Below, piece after piece: positions 47,001 through 60,058 of a stretch of DNA of 64,000 nucleotides. The DNA is from Morella rubra (Eukaryota > Streptophyta > Magnoliopsida > Fagales > Myricaceae): positions 36,799,165 through 36,863,164 of the forward strand of contig CM025850.1 of NCBI GenBank assembly GCA_003952965.2. Direction: 5' to 3'. Position 1 is the stretch's first letter. Each line of letters opens with the position of its first letter. The notes beneath the pieces are model-generated. The model did no database searches, had not been told where the DNA came from, and saw only the letters and a list, made by a program, of their open reading frames with translations. The translations under genes and the position numbers were made by a program.

Positions 47001-48400
47001 AGAAAGAACTGAGCGCAGTCATCTTGAATTATACGAATCCTAAAGCAATTAGGAAGAATCTGAATTCTGACGTATGAGAAATTGACAACCAATAATTCGT
47101 CTCGAAGTCTTGGGTGACTGATCCAAAGTCGATACCTCCAATAGACCCATATATAGATTATGGAACAAATCGGTAGGTAGGTAGGCACAACAGCCCACAC
47201 TACGTACGTGTCTAGCGAACTCTATATATAAACATTTTGTATCATAAAAGAGAAAATGGAATGAAAGAGACTACAGGTAGTTGAGCTTCCATAATTTTAT
47301 TTGACTAATAATCATTTAAGACAAAAATGTTGAGCGTATTCTGTTAGCTTTTTTTTTTTAAAAAAAAAAAAACATTTTAATTATCCAATTTTACATGATA
47401 AATTAAAGGCTAATGACTAATACATACTATATAGTCTATAATTTGGTATAATTCCGAGAGAGAATATATGTGACTTATATTATTTAATATTATATGTATT
47501 AAATTTTAAGAAATATAAACCTTACAACATAATAATTACTGTAAACACACTCTCTTTTTGAATCATACAATTCAGATAAAAAATTATAAAAAAATCTTAA
47601 TACGAATAATAAAATGTCATCTTCAAAAGTGGTGGCCCTTACTAGCAAATATCATCAAAGACGGTGGTTAACCGAAAAAAACACTCTGTGAGGTGTCATT
47701 TTCGCACGCTTACAACTTTAAAATCTTCGGTGACCTCATTTATCATCGTTATGTGCTATCCGTGACGCATTTTTTAGGATAGAGGAAAAATAATAGGAGA
47801 TTATCCAGATCTGGAATATCTTTTTCTATTCCAGTACAAACACGTGGCCTGCTAACGTTTAATGGTCTCTGAGCCGAAGCCCAAGAGCTTACCTGTGTTT
47901 GGTGGCCTTCTTGGGCCTAGGAAACCACCCAAGTCCATTGGGCCCATTTTTGCACATTCGAACCTAATCCATTAGTTTTTTATCAACCCATTCGTTTTTT
48001 TGGGCCTGGTCAACTAATCTACAGCAATGCAGTAGAAGTTTGCTGCTGTCCACGCGGCAATAGGATATTGGTTAGAAGACGCAGTATTCGTGTTCGTTTC
48101 ACCTGTGGAGGCAGCCTATTGAGTAGCCGTTCTAGAAGGCGGTACCAACAACCGTATAAGCATCGAACTTCAAAACCACCCCTCTCTTATCGACTTATTT
48201 ACGTCATCTTCCTCGCTCCAAAAATGACACATCATCTGGACCTGGGTCGACCAGAGGGCATTTTGGAGATCACGTTCCACAAAATAACCACTGGTCTGTT
48301 ATTCTCAATGACGCCCCAGTTTGAACCTTCAAAGGTGGAACTTCGAAAATAACGGAAACAAAATAAAAAGAAATGGAAAGAAAGCAAGAAAGACGGTTGT
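40585..48400. other. Long gene-free AT-rich region
   Basis: I find no supported gene in almost 8 kb. All open frames are short and lack protein-like composition. Notable items are the poly(A) retroposed insertion at 43874-44001, a MITE-like right end near 43637-43655 (CTCAAACACCACCTTA) and a TATA-like TATATAAA at 46244-46251 with no coding frame after it. Three Site II-type TGGGCC motifs lie between 47900 and 48010, upstream of the next gene. Confidence 0.5.
43874..44001 (+). mobile_element. Poly(A)-tailed retroposed insertion, 128 bases
   Basis: A 19-base duplication CATATACATCAYATTAATT (43855-43873 and 44002-44020, one mismatch) flanks about 69 bases of unique text followed by 58 A residues (43943-44000). 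This is the structure of a LINE-mobilised insertion. The body does not resemble a gene or a known SINE that I can name. The long pure A run suggests recent origin. Confidence 0.75.
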
Positions 48401-48898
48401 TTCTCTGGACTCGGCCACTTTTCTTGCCCAGAGTCAGGAAGTCTTTTGCGTTTTGTGTTTCTCGAAGTCGAACAAGGTAATTCTCTATTTCTTTTCCCAC
48501 CTTGTGAGCTTATTCTCGACCCTGATGGTTTACTCTGGTCTTTTTATGATCTTCTTGAAATCTATTTCTCTGTTGAAACCGACGAAGTTCCTTCTGGGCT
48601 GTTGAAGAGTGGTAGAGTTGGGGGTTATGAATTTTTACGTTTTTGGATTCGTTGACTGGAAATTCTCATCTTCTCTGATTATATTATGAGAAGCTTCGCC
48701 CAAGGAAATTTCTCTGTTTTTTATTTCTTTTCTGAACTTTTCGGAGCTTTCCCAAGCTGCACAGAGTGAGTTGAATTGGTTCACGATCAGGTTGTTCTGA
48801 TGCAACCGGCGTGTGATTTAATTTTTTGTTTTTTTGTGAGAGGTTTTTGATGAGTACTTTTGGGCCTTTTTCTCCCTTGTGAGTCTTTGCAGAGTGGG

Positions 48899-49678
48899 AT
48901 GAATTACCAGTTCACTGGCCGCGTTCAGATGCCCAGAGGGTTCAAGGCAAAGCAGGCTTTACAGTTGGCGTTGCTTTTGGGTGTTTGCTTCTGGTTGCTG
49001 TACCAGATTGAGCACTCAAAGAGTAAGGGGGAGGACAATGGTGGAGGTGTACAAAGCAAGCTCAGTGACCCACATGGTATTATTTCTTTGGGGCGTAAGG
49101 GGAATGCAGGGTGGTCAAGCGATGGAGGCGTGTCCGACTTGCAAAACAAGAATCTTGTGAGAGACGCTCAAAGGAAAGAGGATGGAGGTGGAGATGCTGA
49201 AATAATAAAAAACGATGAAACAGTGAGCTCATATAAGCATTGGGTTGGAGTACATTCCAAGAAAGGACACGATGTTCCATTAGGAAGTGTCGCAGATCAC
49301 GCGGGGGAGGGGGAGAAGAAGAAGCTTGTCATTCACGGGAAAGGAAATGGCAACAACAAACCAAGAACACAAGTTAAGAGAGTAGGTAAACAGAATTCAG
49401 GAAGATATGGCAAGGAACCAAAAGGGATGGAGGAAATTCTTGATGAAACTAATAGAAGATACCATTATGAAGCAGCCGGGTTAAATGGGGAGAATGAAGA
49501 AGATAAATACATAGATGAGGTAGCAATTCATCCAAAATTTGGCTTCCATGATGAGAATGGGGTTCCACAAGATGGTAAAGATGTTGCAAAGTGGACTCTG
49601 GCTGAGAGAGATGATCATCCAATAATCCTACCTCAAGGAACCCCAGCAGGGGAAGGTGCTTCCCATATGCCATCTTAG
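48899..49678 (+). CDS. Unknown single-pass membrane protein
   Basis: Encodes a 259-residue protein of unknown function. Residues 18-36 (QALQLALLLGVCFWLLYQI, preceded by basic PRGFKAK) form one membrane segment, suggesting a type II protein with a short cytosolic N-terminus and a long, charged, Gly/Lys/Asp-rich, probably disordered outer part. The C-terminal part is denser in sequence (EEILDETNRRYHYEAAGL, then WTLAERDDHPIILPQGTPAG), which suggests a conserved motif. A splice acceptor TTTGCAG ends at 48892, six bases before the ATG at 48899-48901, so the leader very likely holds an intron; the extra codons upstream of this ATG are then intronic. I cannot place it in a named family. Confidence 0.75.
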   Translation: MNYQFTGRVQMPRGFKAKQALQLALLLGVCFWLLYQIEHSKSKGEDNGGGVQSKLSDPHGIISLGRKGNAGWSSDGGVSDLQNKNLVRDAQRKEDGGGDAEIIKNDETVSSYKHWVGVHSKKGHDVPLGSVADHAGEGEKKKLVIHGKGNGNNKPRTQVKRVGKQNSGRYGKEPKGMEEILDETNRRYHYEAAGLNGENEEDKYIDEVAIHPKFGFHDENGVPQDGKDVAKWTLAERDDHPIILPQGTPAGEGASHMPS

Positions 49679-50437
49679 AAGTTCTACAAAGGAAAAAGAA
49701 ACTTGGAAGACTCGCAAGAAGATAGAATGGAGACACAGCAGACCCTCATTCTATTTCTTTGCAGCCTATTCTAGTTGAGGCCACAAATACAGTTTTTTTC
49801 CCCAGCTGCTGTAAAAGAATCCCAAAGTAAAAGACTGACTTCCTTAACAACATAGCAGAGCACTATATGCATTTGTAGTTTTTCATTCTCCCATAATTTT
49901 GTACAGTTTAAATCCCAGATTGTCTTTTAAGTTCTTCAGATTTTCATTGCCTGTGTTTAGAGTGCTTGCTAACACCCCTAGCCTCTCTGCTATTCCATAT
50001 CTAAGTTTAAAGAAGAAGAAAATTCCTCCTTTTACCATGTTAGAAGTAAAATTGACACTGCAATAGATTTTTAACTTCTTTAACCAAATTCTGTTCGTCT
50101 CTTGTATCATACCTTTCCAACTATGAAGAACTAACACATACTAATGATACAAGACTTCTTTGGCATCATGATACCACTATTCATACAAGAATGATAGCTT
50201 TGTAATAGCTTGTGTTACATCAAATTTTCTGTTTTGTGTGTTTCACCAACAGAACTGAGGTCACTTCCGCATGATCGGCCTAGAAGGTGCTCCAGCTTTC
50301 AAGCTTTCATCAACCTTTTCATGCATCATCCATCGAAAGCACAAGCAGGCCATAACTCCTTGGGAGCCAAATGATCTGAGCCGAATAATTTACATCACTC
50401 TTTGTTTCTGCCTGTCCAGGGTCAAGAGCAAGTAGAT
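49679..50437. other. Convergent 3' regions
   Basis: 3' UTRs of the membrane protein gene and of the minus-strand CDC27B gene. No other frame is supported. Confidence 0.5.
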
Positions 50438-53400
50438 CTACAAGTAGTCTTGTAGCTCATCCGGCACATGCAACTTCTCAATGGCAGCCTATACAAAGAT
50501 TAGACAATGAAAAGGATGAACAAAGCAAAAGTTCATTGCTCTCTCCGAGTAAACTCTAAACAAATAAAATAACCGTTATTTATTCACATAAAAATCAGGA
50601 CAAAGAACGAGATAGGGGGTTCAGAAATCACCAGAATAGCTGGAGGACGGGCAGTCCCACTTCCCAAAAGAGGTCGTATATACATTAGAGAGAGAAAAAA
50701 AAAAAAAGATGCTAGCTATTGCTTTTACTTAATATAGACCCTTTCCATTAATCTTCACCCGGATGAGGGTAAGGCGCTTGAGTAAGCCCTGCCTGCCCTT
50801 TCTATTCAGGGGAGAATATGAACGATTAAACCTTTTTTCTTTTCCCAATTGATAGAAACATTGCTATCCCCACAAATCTGTACCCACTTTAGATCAAACC
50901 AAAATAGTCTTACCCGAACAAGGGAAGAAATACCACTAGGTTATAAAGCCATCGGTCCATGACCTGAAAACCTTGATGTTGTGTTCCAGATAAATTTGAC
51001 ACACCACTTGAATAAAGGGCAATGTTTCTTGCGAGTATCAATGGCATACGGTGATCTGTGCACAACCAATTTACACCCAAACAATCCTCAAAAAGAGCAT
51101 GTTTTCACTATCCAAAAATTGCACAAGTCTAACTGGTGTATTTTAACCATAACATCAAATTTCACAGGCAAGAGGCTAGCTATGAAACAAGTCGATCACC
51201 TTAATGGCAGCAACGTCTGTTGCAGGTGGTTTCAGATCCAAAGCAAGACCAAAATGAAGCATCGCTCTGTCATGCATATTACGCCGCTTATAAATCTTAC
51301 CCATCAAAGCATATACACTGCTTTCACGAGGGGCATACTCCTTAAGCTCCTCCAGGGCCTCTAGAGCTTCATCAAAATTTTCCAAGCTTACTAGTATACT
51401 AGCCTTTTGATACATGGGAAGAGGATTCTTCTTATCTGCTAAAATAGCCTTCTCCATGATCACCAAAGCTTCATCACTTCTCTGCCAGATGATAGAAACA
51501 CAATAATGAGAATTTTGAAATAGAGTATTACTTCCAGAAGCCAAAATAGAAGAATCAAACTAGATAGTGGTCCAACCTTTAAGGCATGCAAAGCTGTGCC
51601 AAGATAAGACATTATAACAGAAGAACGAGGATTTATTTGGAAAGCCATTCGGAAGTGATGCTCTGAAAACTCATACTTCTCTTGGCGAAGATATATCATC
51701 CCAAGCCCATACCAGGAGTTATAGTGCCTTGCATCAACCTGAAGTGCACTCTGGTAGCTCTTAATTCCATTCTCAAAATCCTCTAAAGCCACATATCTGC
51801 AGAGGATGAATTGCAACAAGCCAAAGTAATACAATATAAGCATTGACCGTCGAGGCATAATGTTACCCAAAAGATATTCAAATTATGGGATTATCAGAAA
51901 GGGAAAAGAGATTGTCATACTCATGACCACAAAGCGTATGTGCATATGCAAATCTTGGATCAAGTTGAACAGCTCGCTGGAAATTTCTCAGAGCAGTTTC
52001 ATGGTCTTTCTGCAGGCTATAGCAATTTCCCATAGCCAACCTGCATGTCCATTGAAAAGGAAACTAATAAGGAATAAAAATATAGCTATAACAATTAACA
52101 ACTTGGAATCCAGACTCCAAAAACCAAACACTAAAGTGTTCATGCTCTTTGACCATCAAATTGGCAAAGATAAAAGACCTCATCCCTCAACTGAACAAGT
52201 AGGCAAGAAAATTTATGCTTCTATAAACAGGAGTCCCCATATCTCGAGATTTTTAGAGTTTGATAGAAAATTCTAATTAGACTTTTCCATTTTAGCTCTC
52301 CAAGGTCTGTAAGTTAAGACCTTGTGTGTCACGCAATGCTGAGGAAAGAATCAAAACCCACTTCAATAAGACATGAGATAAGTTGATATTACACTGCATA
52401 TTGTAGCTAAATTGTAAATACAAGATTAAAGCCTAAAACATTGAGGGGTATGACGGCTCTGAGGAGTAGAAACATTGGAAGTCGGTGACAAAGATACTCG
52501 CAGATGTATAAGAAAACGAAGACAAGAATGCACTATGTTATGTGATGAAAGGTTGATATAAGCTACCAAGATTGAGGAGCTAAGCGGTCAGTTGATATAA
52601 GTTCTTGAGCCAGGTAACTTAACTTCATATCTTCCTTCAAATGCTGCAATGGAAACAAAAACAGACCACCACTTAAGAGATGAAGACAATCCAGTATCCT
52701 AATCAGAAGGATATATAGTAAGGGAGCTTTCACTTCAGAATATTGTAGCTAAAACAAATATATAGGATAAGAATGATTTGAGTCCCCAGCTTGTGTTCAG
52801 CTCAATTCACCAAAATTACCAATTTAAGAGAGAGAGAGAGAGGAGGGGGGGGGGGGGGGGGCTCTCACCAGGAGAGAAAGAGCACTTTCAAGAACAGTCC
52901 AAAAGTGGGAACTCACATAAAGAACTGTAGAGTACGTATCCATTCCTTCTAGACTGTAAGGGGATGCCTGACGGGCAAGACTGAAGGCCCAATCAGCTTC
53001 TAGATAATCTACCAATTCAAAATATGCTTTTCCGACCTGCGTTTGAAACATAAACAGATTAACATGTTACCATCCAGTAATATGCCAACATTCTAATGTT
53101 CTCAAAAAAAAAAAAAGTCATTTAGGGATAATGGCATGTAAATAAAACAGTTCATTAATTAAAAAATCATGTGTTTGTATAAATAGTCCCAATTCAAAAC
53201 TTAAGTACATGACCAACAGTTATAAAATCCACAAAAGCGTTTATGACGGAATTTTGGACTATCAATCTACCTGTGATAACACCCAGCCTGTGTTATAATG
53301 CTTGTGTGGAAGTTTAAGATAGGCATCCAGTGCTTCCTGTACAACCCAGCAGCAGTCAGACCATTAACCACGAGCCATGAAATACAAATTATCTTCACTT

Positions 53401-56400
53401 CCAAGTTTGGTGCTTCATCTTTTCTTTATTCAAGAATAAACGCATAATACCTGGCACCTATACATGCAGGAAAGTCTGTAGCCTTCCCCAAGAGTTCTCA
53501 AAAGGCCCATTATTTCTGAAGCACCACTAATGACTCTTGAGCTGTTCATGAGACCTCCGGTAGTAGATATGGTTGCTCCTTCTTGTTCAAGAGATCTAGT
53601 GTCACCAGAGGATGATGTACTAGAAGTGGTCGAAGGAATATTTGAACGAGAATCATCAAAAACCTCATTGCGTATACCTAAATGAGATCAAATTTGCCAG
53701 CATTAGAATGTCAGTCTAAAAGAATGAGATTTTGCACATTACAATCTTCATTTGTAGTATGGTTTAACTAAACTAGTAGAAGACAAATAGATCCACTACC
53801 TTCATCCATATTTTCGTTGGTCCATGACTGACTCTTACGAACTGTCACAGCACGAAATGCCATAGAGCTCAGCTTGGAACCTCCAAGATATTTAGAAGAG
53901 TTGTTAGTTACATTTCCAACTACCACTGTGGCACTCACATTTGCGTTAGCACCTGTGTCTCCAGAAAGTCTTGTACTTCGTCGAGGGCCAGAATCAGAAA
54001 ATAACCTCCCAGAGATCTGAAAACCAAGAAAACAAAATAATCTCAAGGTGGAAAAAAACCCGACTGCTGCGTCAATGACGTAAAAATCAGTCTTCCGACA
54101 ACCTAGATGTATGTGGATATACCAAGCAAGCAGCGGAAATATTTATTGCAGGAAATGCAGTTAAGACAAGCTCAAATGACTTAAGGAAAGAAATACAACG
54201 GTCACTACTGTACACAGAAAAGAAAGCACTCTGAACAAATCAATAAGATCAGGCACAAAGATATGATAGGATGTATATAGCACTTAAACTTAGAGACTAG
54301 TTAAAGTCCAATATTGCAATTATGTAATGAATTGCAGGCTTTACCGGCCCAAAAGGCAAAAAGCAAACCAACTATGAGCTGAAATTTTGTACCCAAACAG
54401 GCAAGGAAAAGCAGAAACTACTCAATAACCTCAAAGATTATAAAAAACAACATGCAGAACCAAATGACAAAATGATCTCAAGGAGCAAACTAAAGACTGG
54501 TGCCATGCACAAAAAGCTCACGAGTTGACATAGAAAACTTTTCCAAACTCAACAAGTTGATGACCTATGAGAAATCCAACCTAGCTTTTCTAGACTACTT
54601 GTAAAGTCTTAAGCTGAAAACCACCGTTGGTAGCCCAATGGTTAGGGCCCATGTGCCCATAAGGTCACAGGTTCAACCTGTGACGGAAGCACCTAGGTAG
54701 CAAGCCATCCAAGAGGAGATGAATGCACCTACATTGAACCCTAGGTGGGGTCAGGGTCAGGCTATAGCTCATCCCTCTCCTTAGGGAACACCTACTACTC
54801 CCAATCTAGGCCCCTAGGTGATGGCTAGGGACTAATATGGTAACGCCCAAGAAAGGTTACCACATCTGTTTTCCCCCTCGTACTCTTTTTACCAAGAAAA
54901 AAAAGTCTTAAGCTGATAAGACTACTTTGACCCAAATTTAACTTATTCAAAAGACATATGGATTCTCTAGTTTTCTGCACGATAAACTAACCTTGGAAAT
55001 AATGACCATATAATTTATTGGGCCGAAAAAAGAGGACACTGATTATTTAGGGTGTAACATTTTCAAGGAGGGATCACTACAATATCCTGGTAGAGGTGAA
55101 GCATGAAGATAGTGATGCACGTAATTAAGCTTTTATAACTAAATGATATATAAAAACAAAACAAAAGAAAAAACACGAATATAAAGAGATATAACCTTCC
55201 GTAATTTTCCTTCATCCACAAACTTTCTTCGAGGGGCTTGAATGGTAGAGTTCACAGTGGACCTTGGAGAGCTATCAGCATTGACAATGCTTTGGTTTGG
55301 ACCATTTGGCTGCCCATTTCTACACAAAGGCGGTGGAGCAACACCTGACAACTGTGAAATGTGGGCATCTAAGAGCACGGTATTATTTTTTATAGTAAAA
55401 AGGAGATAGAAACTAATGAAGATGTAGATAAGTCAATAATTTGGTTAAAGAAACAAAATCATGGTAAATAAAAAAATGATCTAAACGTGAAAAAATGGTG
55501 GTTGATTTCCACCTTTTATCTGCCATCCATGAGTTATAATCAGCAGCATCAAAGGAGAATGTGGAAGCAGAATCCTCACATATGAGTATACAAATTTTAA
55601 GCAACTATGTAAGAGAACCTTGCATTTCACTAGAGGAAGAATGAGAAGAAGCAAAACAAATAAGATATATTCTTACTTGGAGGAAAAATCTAATTATATA
55701 AAGAGCACTTCTGAGGCAGTCCAAAAACAAGAACTAGGAGGGAAGCTACAAGTTTATGAAGACTGAAAAGGAAAATATTGGACTACAAAAGTCAGGCCTG
55801 AAAACCGTAGGGGTGTGCATCCACAACTTAGGGGCAAGTACCTAGGTAAGCCATAGGCCCAAAAAAAGAATGTCTCTTCCACCAAAGTATAAGTGCAAAA
55901 TCAAAACCAGTTCAGGCTGAGAGTTAAGCCCATGCCTTTCTCAGTAAAAACTAAAAATCCATGTAAAATAGGGAAATCCTTCCTACTCGGTTAGTAATAA
56001 CAATCTCAAATCAATGAAGAAAAAACACATCATTATAGACAGAAAAAATGGTCAGCTATGAGGATCCTTGCATGCAATAACGCTAACCATGCTCAGCAAG
56101 AGAGTGGTATATCTCAAAATGGAATTCCACCTTGTATTGTACGGATTATCTGAAGGGAATAAATAGTCTGGCTTTCAAAAGGGATGAGCTTAATCTAGTT
56201 TTGATTAAATCTTTGTTCCTGAGATCTGTGTAACTAGATGACCGCTATGGCAGTGTCAGTTCATCTTCTTGCTATGAGTTTCTAGATCTTTCAAATTTCA
56301 GTTTGTCTCTTTTAGGAGATACTCACCCTACTTAGGTAGTGTTTGAGTGTTAAAATTTGGGGGTGGTTAAAATTTTGAGATATGGGAGTTGGTGAAAAAG

Positions 56401-59400
56401 TGAAGATAGTTTATGAAGTTGGTAAAAAAGTTAAGAGAGAATATTTGAATGAAAAAGAATAATTTAATAGGAAATGAGAGATTATTTTGTAAGTTTTTTA
56501 ATTAGGTCCAAAATTTTGAGTGCCAACATTCAAACACCACCTTAGTGTTCTCCTTATTAAGTAACATGATTATTACATCACACACAAAAAAAGGGGATAA
56601 CTCCACTAAAAGTTTGGGAGCAAGTTAGTCATTCTTCTATATAAGAAAACAAACCAGATTGATTGAGAGTTTCAAGCTTCCATGCAATAGTGCTAACTAC
56701 TCAAAAAAATATACAAAGACAGACTACAAAAGGAAACAAAAGCCTCACATAACTATAACACTTTGAGGTAATTTAGATCATTCTACCTGTGAGGCCATTG
56801 GTGAAGGAGTATTATAGAATGACAGGTTCGATGAACCGCCATTTGAAGGCTGGCTAGCAGCTCCTCCTAGCACAGCTGCTCCGTGATAATTTCCAGGAAT
56901 ATCTCTTTGGTTATTGCCTTGCAGGTGTTTCAATTGCCTTGGACTGGCATCATCAAGGACTGGGCCAAAGTTCCTCAAAGAAACTAAGCTACGATCCTCA
57001 TTTGACATATGCAAGCTTTGGGAAGATGATCCCTGGGATACATACTGCTTTTGTATGCAAATAGCAGCTGCTTCACCAAAAACTGCAGTTGCTTCTTCAG
57101 CAGCACCTAAAACAATGGAAAAAGAAAGGCCTGAGCAAATATTGACCCAAAAATAATGAAATCAAGCACTAAAGGTCACAAGGAGACAAATACCATATCT
57201 CTCACTTATAAGAAAACCAATCTGGAATGCCATAGTCATCATTCAAAAATGACTAGCAGCAGCTGGAGTCATATCAGTAACACAAAGTGCTTCTACTATG
57301 AACAGTCTTTAGAAGAGAACCAATTCAGCCCCTTCAGCTATTGTCATTGCTTACTTAAACTTCCAAGTACTCATCAGAATGAAAGGACATTATATGTCAT
57401 GCCTTGTGGCAACAACTCGAAACATACACTGAATAGGTAGGCTAAGTGATGAAAATACAGATGGAAAGAGAGATTGCACATAGGTTGGGAATAGATAGGT
57501 GATATTCTTAATTACGCGAGCATGGTCAGATAGAAATAGAATTTCAGAAGATAAAAACTCAAAAACCTACTGGAGAGCATGATTAAAAGAAAAAGTGTGC
57601 AACGAAGGTCCTAACACTAGCAATAAAAATATATTGTCCTAGTTTATATAAAACAAGCATTTACAATATCCCACCTCCGCCAACGAAACATAGATGTTCA
57701 CATTCTCAAAGTTCCTGATAAAGGAGGTTTACTGTAGACAGAAAGCCAGTATAGTTCTAGGTAAATCCCCCACCATACATCTCTTGAAAAAAGATGAAAA
57801 ACCAAAAAAAGAAGAGACTGTTTCAATTGAATTGGCACTGATAGGAGATATTATCAATCATGAGATGCAGGAGAATACTCATATACCTTAGCTACCACAC
57901 TCAACTGTCAAGATATTATACAATCAGCTTACCTTGATCTGTGAACCCATATTTTAATATGAAATTGTACATACACATAGCCTAGCTAACTATTAGAACA
58001 ACTATGGAATTTACACTTGTAGCATTGTACCGTCATAGAGCAACCAAAACAACCTCAGGGAGATCAATGAATGACTAAGGGTTCGCAAATGAGAAAATGC
58101 AGAGGAAAAACAAAATTTGCAGAGACATTGCCCTACATTCTTGATTTGGTTGATGTTAGTTCACTACTTACCAAGTTGAAATGAAACTAAAGATATGAGG
58201 TGTGCTGGCTCATAATTAGATTAAAGTTCTGAACCTCACATTTTAAGCCTTCAAATTACACCATCAGTATGTGCACAAAATTATCAATTATATCCATATC
58301 AGAGCTGTTCAAGGAGTTGAAACCATGTGGCTATTCTCTATACAAACCTAACACACACAGCTCCTCATATGCAGCCCACATCACAGGATCTATGGATAAT
58401 GCCTGCTTAAAGTGATGTATAGCACTTCTCCTTCTATCAGTGTACCTAAAACAAAATAAACATTTCTATAAATAAGAAGCAGATGGGCTAATGAATTTTA
58501 GAAATGGCACACACCCACAGAAGACTTAAATGGACATAATTACGCATGTTACGCAACATGCACATGCAATAACAACTAACCACTTCAGAATTTATGGTAG
58601 AAAATTCATAGAGCCCAGAGAATGAAAGCTATATGGTAATGAAATTAAATTAACTGGGATTCAATGATCCTGTTTACAGCATTCGATCAATTACTTGGAT
58701 CAGCTAAAACTAGAAATGAGTAGAAACAGATTACAGAATAGAATCTAACACGAAGAACAGAATCTGGCCTTGTATCCTCGCTACTCACAGTCAGTTAAAA
58801 AACAGGAAGACACAAACACATTGACAAAGATGATCATGTGCAAGTGGAAAAACTTAAATGATACATCCTTCCGTTGCATCTCAATGTCATCTCATTTCAT
58901 TTCTTTATTTCCCCTATTTGATAAATAAGCAATGAATCCTAGAGACTTATTTGCGTCTTCTATTTTCACTGCACCTACCTGGAAGTTCACAAAATGGTAT
59001 ATGGGACAACAAAAGGCCAACCTACACATTAAATTAAACAGTAATAATAAGAAGGAAAGGAAGAAAGGAAGGAAAAAGCAACCTGTAAATAAGCCCTAAA
59101 AGGTAATGACCTGCTGCACCATTGGGAATCTGCATCAAAAAGATAGACAACAGCAAGCAAAAGTCATCATCATCCCGAAAAGCAACTGAACAAGCATCTA
59201 AGTACCCACGAAAACAGGAAAGAAGAAGTGATAACTAAAGACCAACAGTACGGACATAAAAACACAGACTAAATCATGCAATTCGTTAATCCCAAATTTG
59301 AAGAAAACAAATGTAGCGATTAATACTATTTTGCTACTGAAGAACCCAGAGGAGAAAATGTTAGCTTCCCAAGTATATACACATAATTCTCCAATACCTC

Positions 59401-60058
59401 CGCACCAGGCTCATTAGAAGGACATAATGCTGCTTCAGCTTCCTTAAGAAGATCCATTTGGAAGCATGATAGTGCAAACAAGTAGCGGGATTGAGCCATT
59501 TGCGTTCCTTCATACAACAAAGGATGAACAAAAGAAAGAGAGATTATGGATGAGAAACTTTTATAAAGTAACCGCAATAAAGAAAAGTCGAAAAATTCAA
59601 ACTACAAGTTGGTTCAACAAAGGCAAAAAAAACTGAGTAACACGACACTTACCCTTTAGAATATGGTAAGCGGCATAAGATTGATTATTGTGCAAATAAC
59701 AGCCAGCCAATAATTGCAAATTTGTCTGTACGTAAGGAAAAGTAAGTGTCAAGGATTCAAGTAAAAAATACAAAGCGCAGATCGACCCGCCAAGAAATAG
59801 TTCTCCCTGATGCTCGAGGGGCACCGCTCGCTCATCACCTGTGAACCTAAGTGACTTACCGCCAACCCGCTAGCTACAACCATGGTTTCTCGGGAACCAA
59901 GCAAAGAGGCGAGGAAGTAAATAGGAAGTAGAAATAGCAAAAAAGAAAAGTACCTCAGAGGCGAATTCAGCGCATAGGCGTTCGCATAAGAAAATGGCAT
60001 TCCGGTACATGAAATGGCGAAGGCTGTTCTGCACACAGTCTACCAGTATTGATTCCAT
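50438..60058 (-). CDS. CDC27B: CDC27B/HOBBIT, APC/C subunit 3
   Basis: Encodes a 762-residue TPR subunit of the anaphase-promoting complex, which binds the IR tail of activators such as CDC20/CCS52. Coding exons, 5' to 3': 59954-60058, 59653-59725, 59398-59507, 59083-59129, 58348-58445, 56787-57106, 55196-55351, 53800-54016, 53451-53677, 53271-53336, 52917-53036, 52567-52643, 51921-52040, 51577-51796, 51200-51481, 50438-50488. All junctions are GT-AG and all phases agree. Landmarks are MESILVDCVQNSLRHFMYRN, MAQSRYLFALSCFQMDLL, the Ser-rich middle with STVNSTIQAPRRKFVDEGK, and C-terminal TPRs (about residues 430-745) including YNSWYGLGMIYLRQEKYEF and PMYQKASILVSLENFDEA. It fits HBT/CDC27B better than CDC27A by memory. 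Two transposons sit in its introns. Confidence 0.95.
52826..52861. repeat. (GA)n followed by G17 in CDC27B intron 11
   Basis: A GA run ends in 17 consecutive G residues (52845-52861), about 55 bases past the exon 11 splice donor. On the transcribed strand this is a C17 tract. Such a homopolymer is rare and error-prone in sequencing. Confidence 0.85.
54618..54901 (+). mobile_element. Complete tRNA-derived SINE in CDC27B intron 7
   Basis: The element starts with ACCACCGTTGGTAGC, has box A (GGTAGCCCAATGGTTAGGG) and box B (CACAGGTTCAACCTGTG) of an RNA polymerase III promoter, and ends in an A-rich tail. A perfect 15-base duplication AAAGTCTTAAGCTGA flanks it (54603-54617 and 54902-54916). It lies in the intron between exons 7 and 8, antisense to CDC27B. 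The perfect target duplication points to fairly recent insertion. Confidence 0.88.
56335..56541. mobile_element. Tourist-like MITE in CDC27B intron 6
   Basis: A 207-base element with inverted ends GGTAGTGTTTGAGTGTTAAA and (inward from the right) GGTGGTGTTTGAATGTTGGC is flanked by TTA on both sides (56332-56334, 56542-56544), the target size of PIF/Harbinger elements. Same family as the copies at 61215 and 62585. Confidence 0.8.

Noticed and set aside
54618..54700. A tRNA gene suggested by boxes A and B
   Set aside because: No cloverleaf stem pairing at the ends, and the element continues to a poly(A) tail with target duplications, so it is a SINE.
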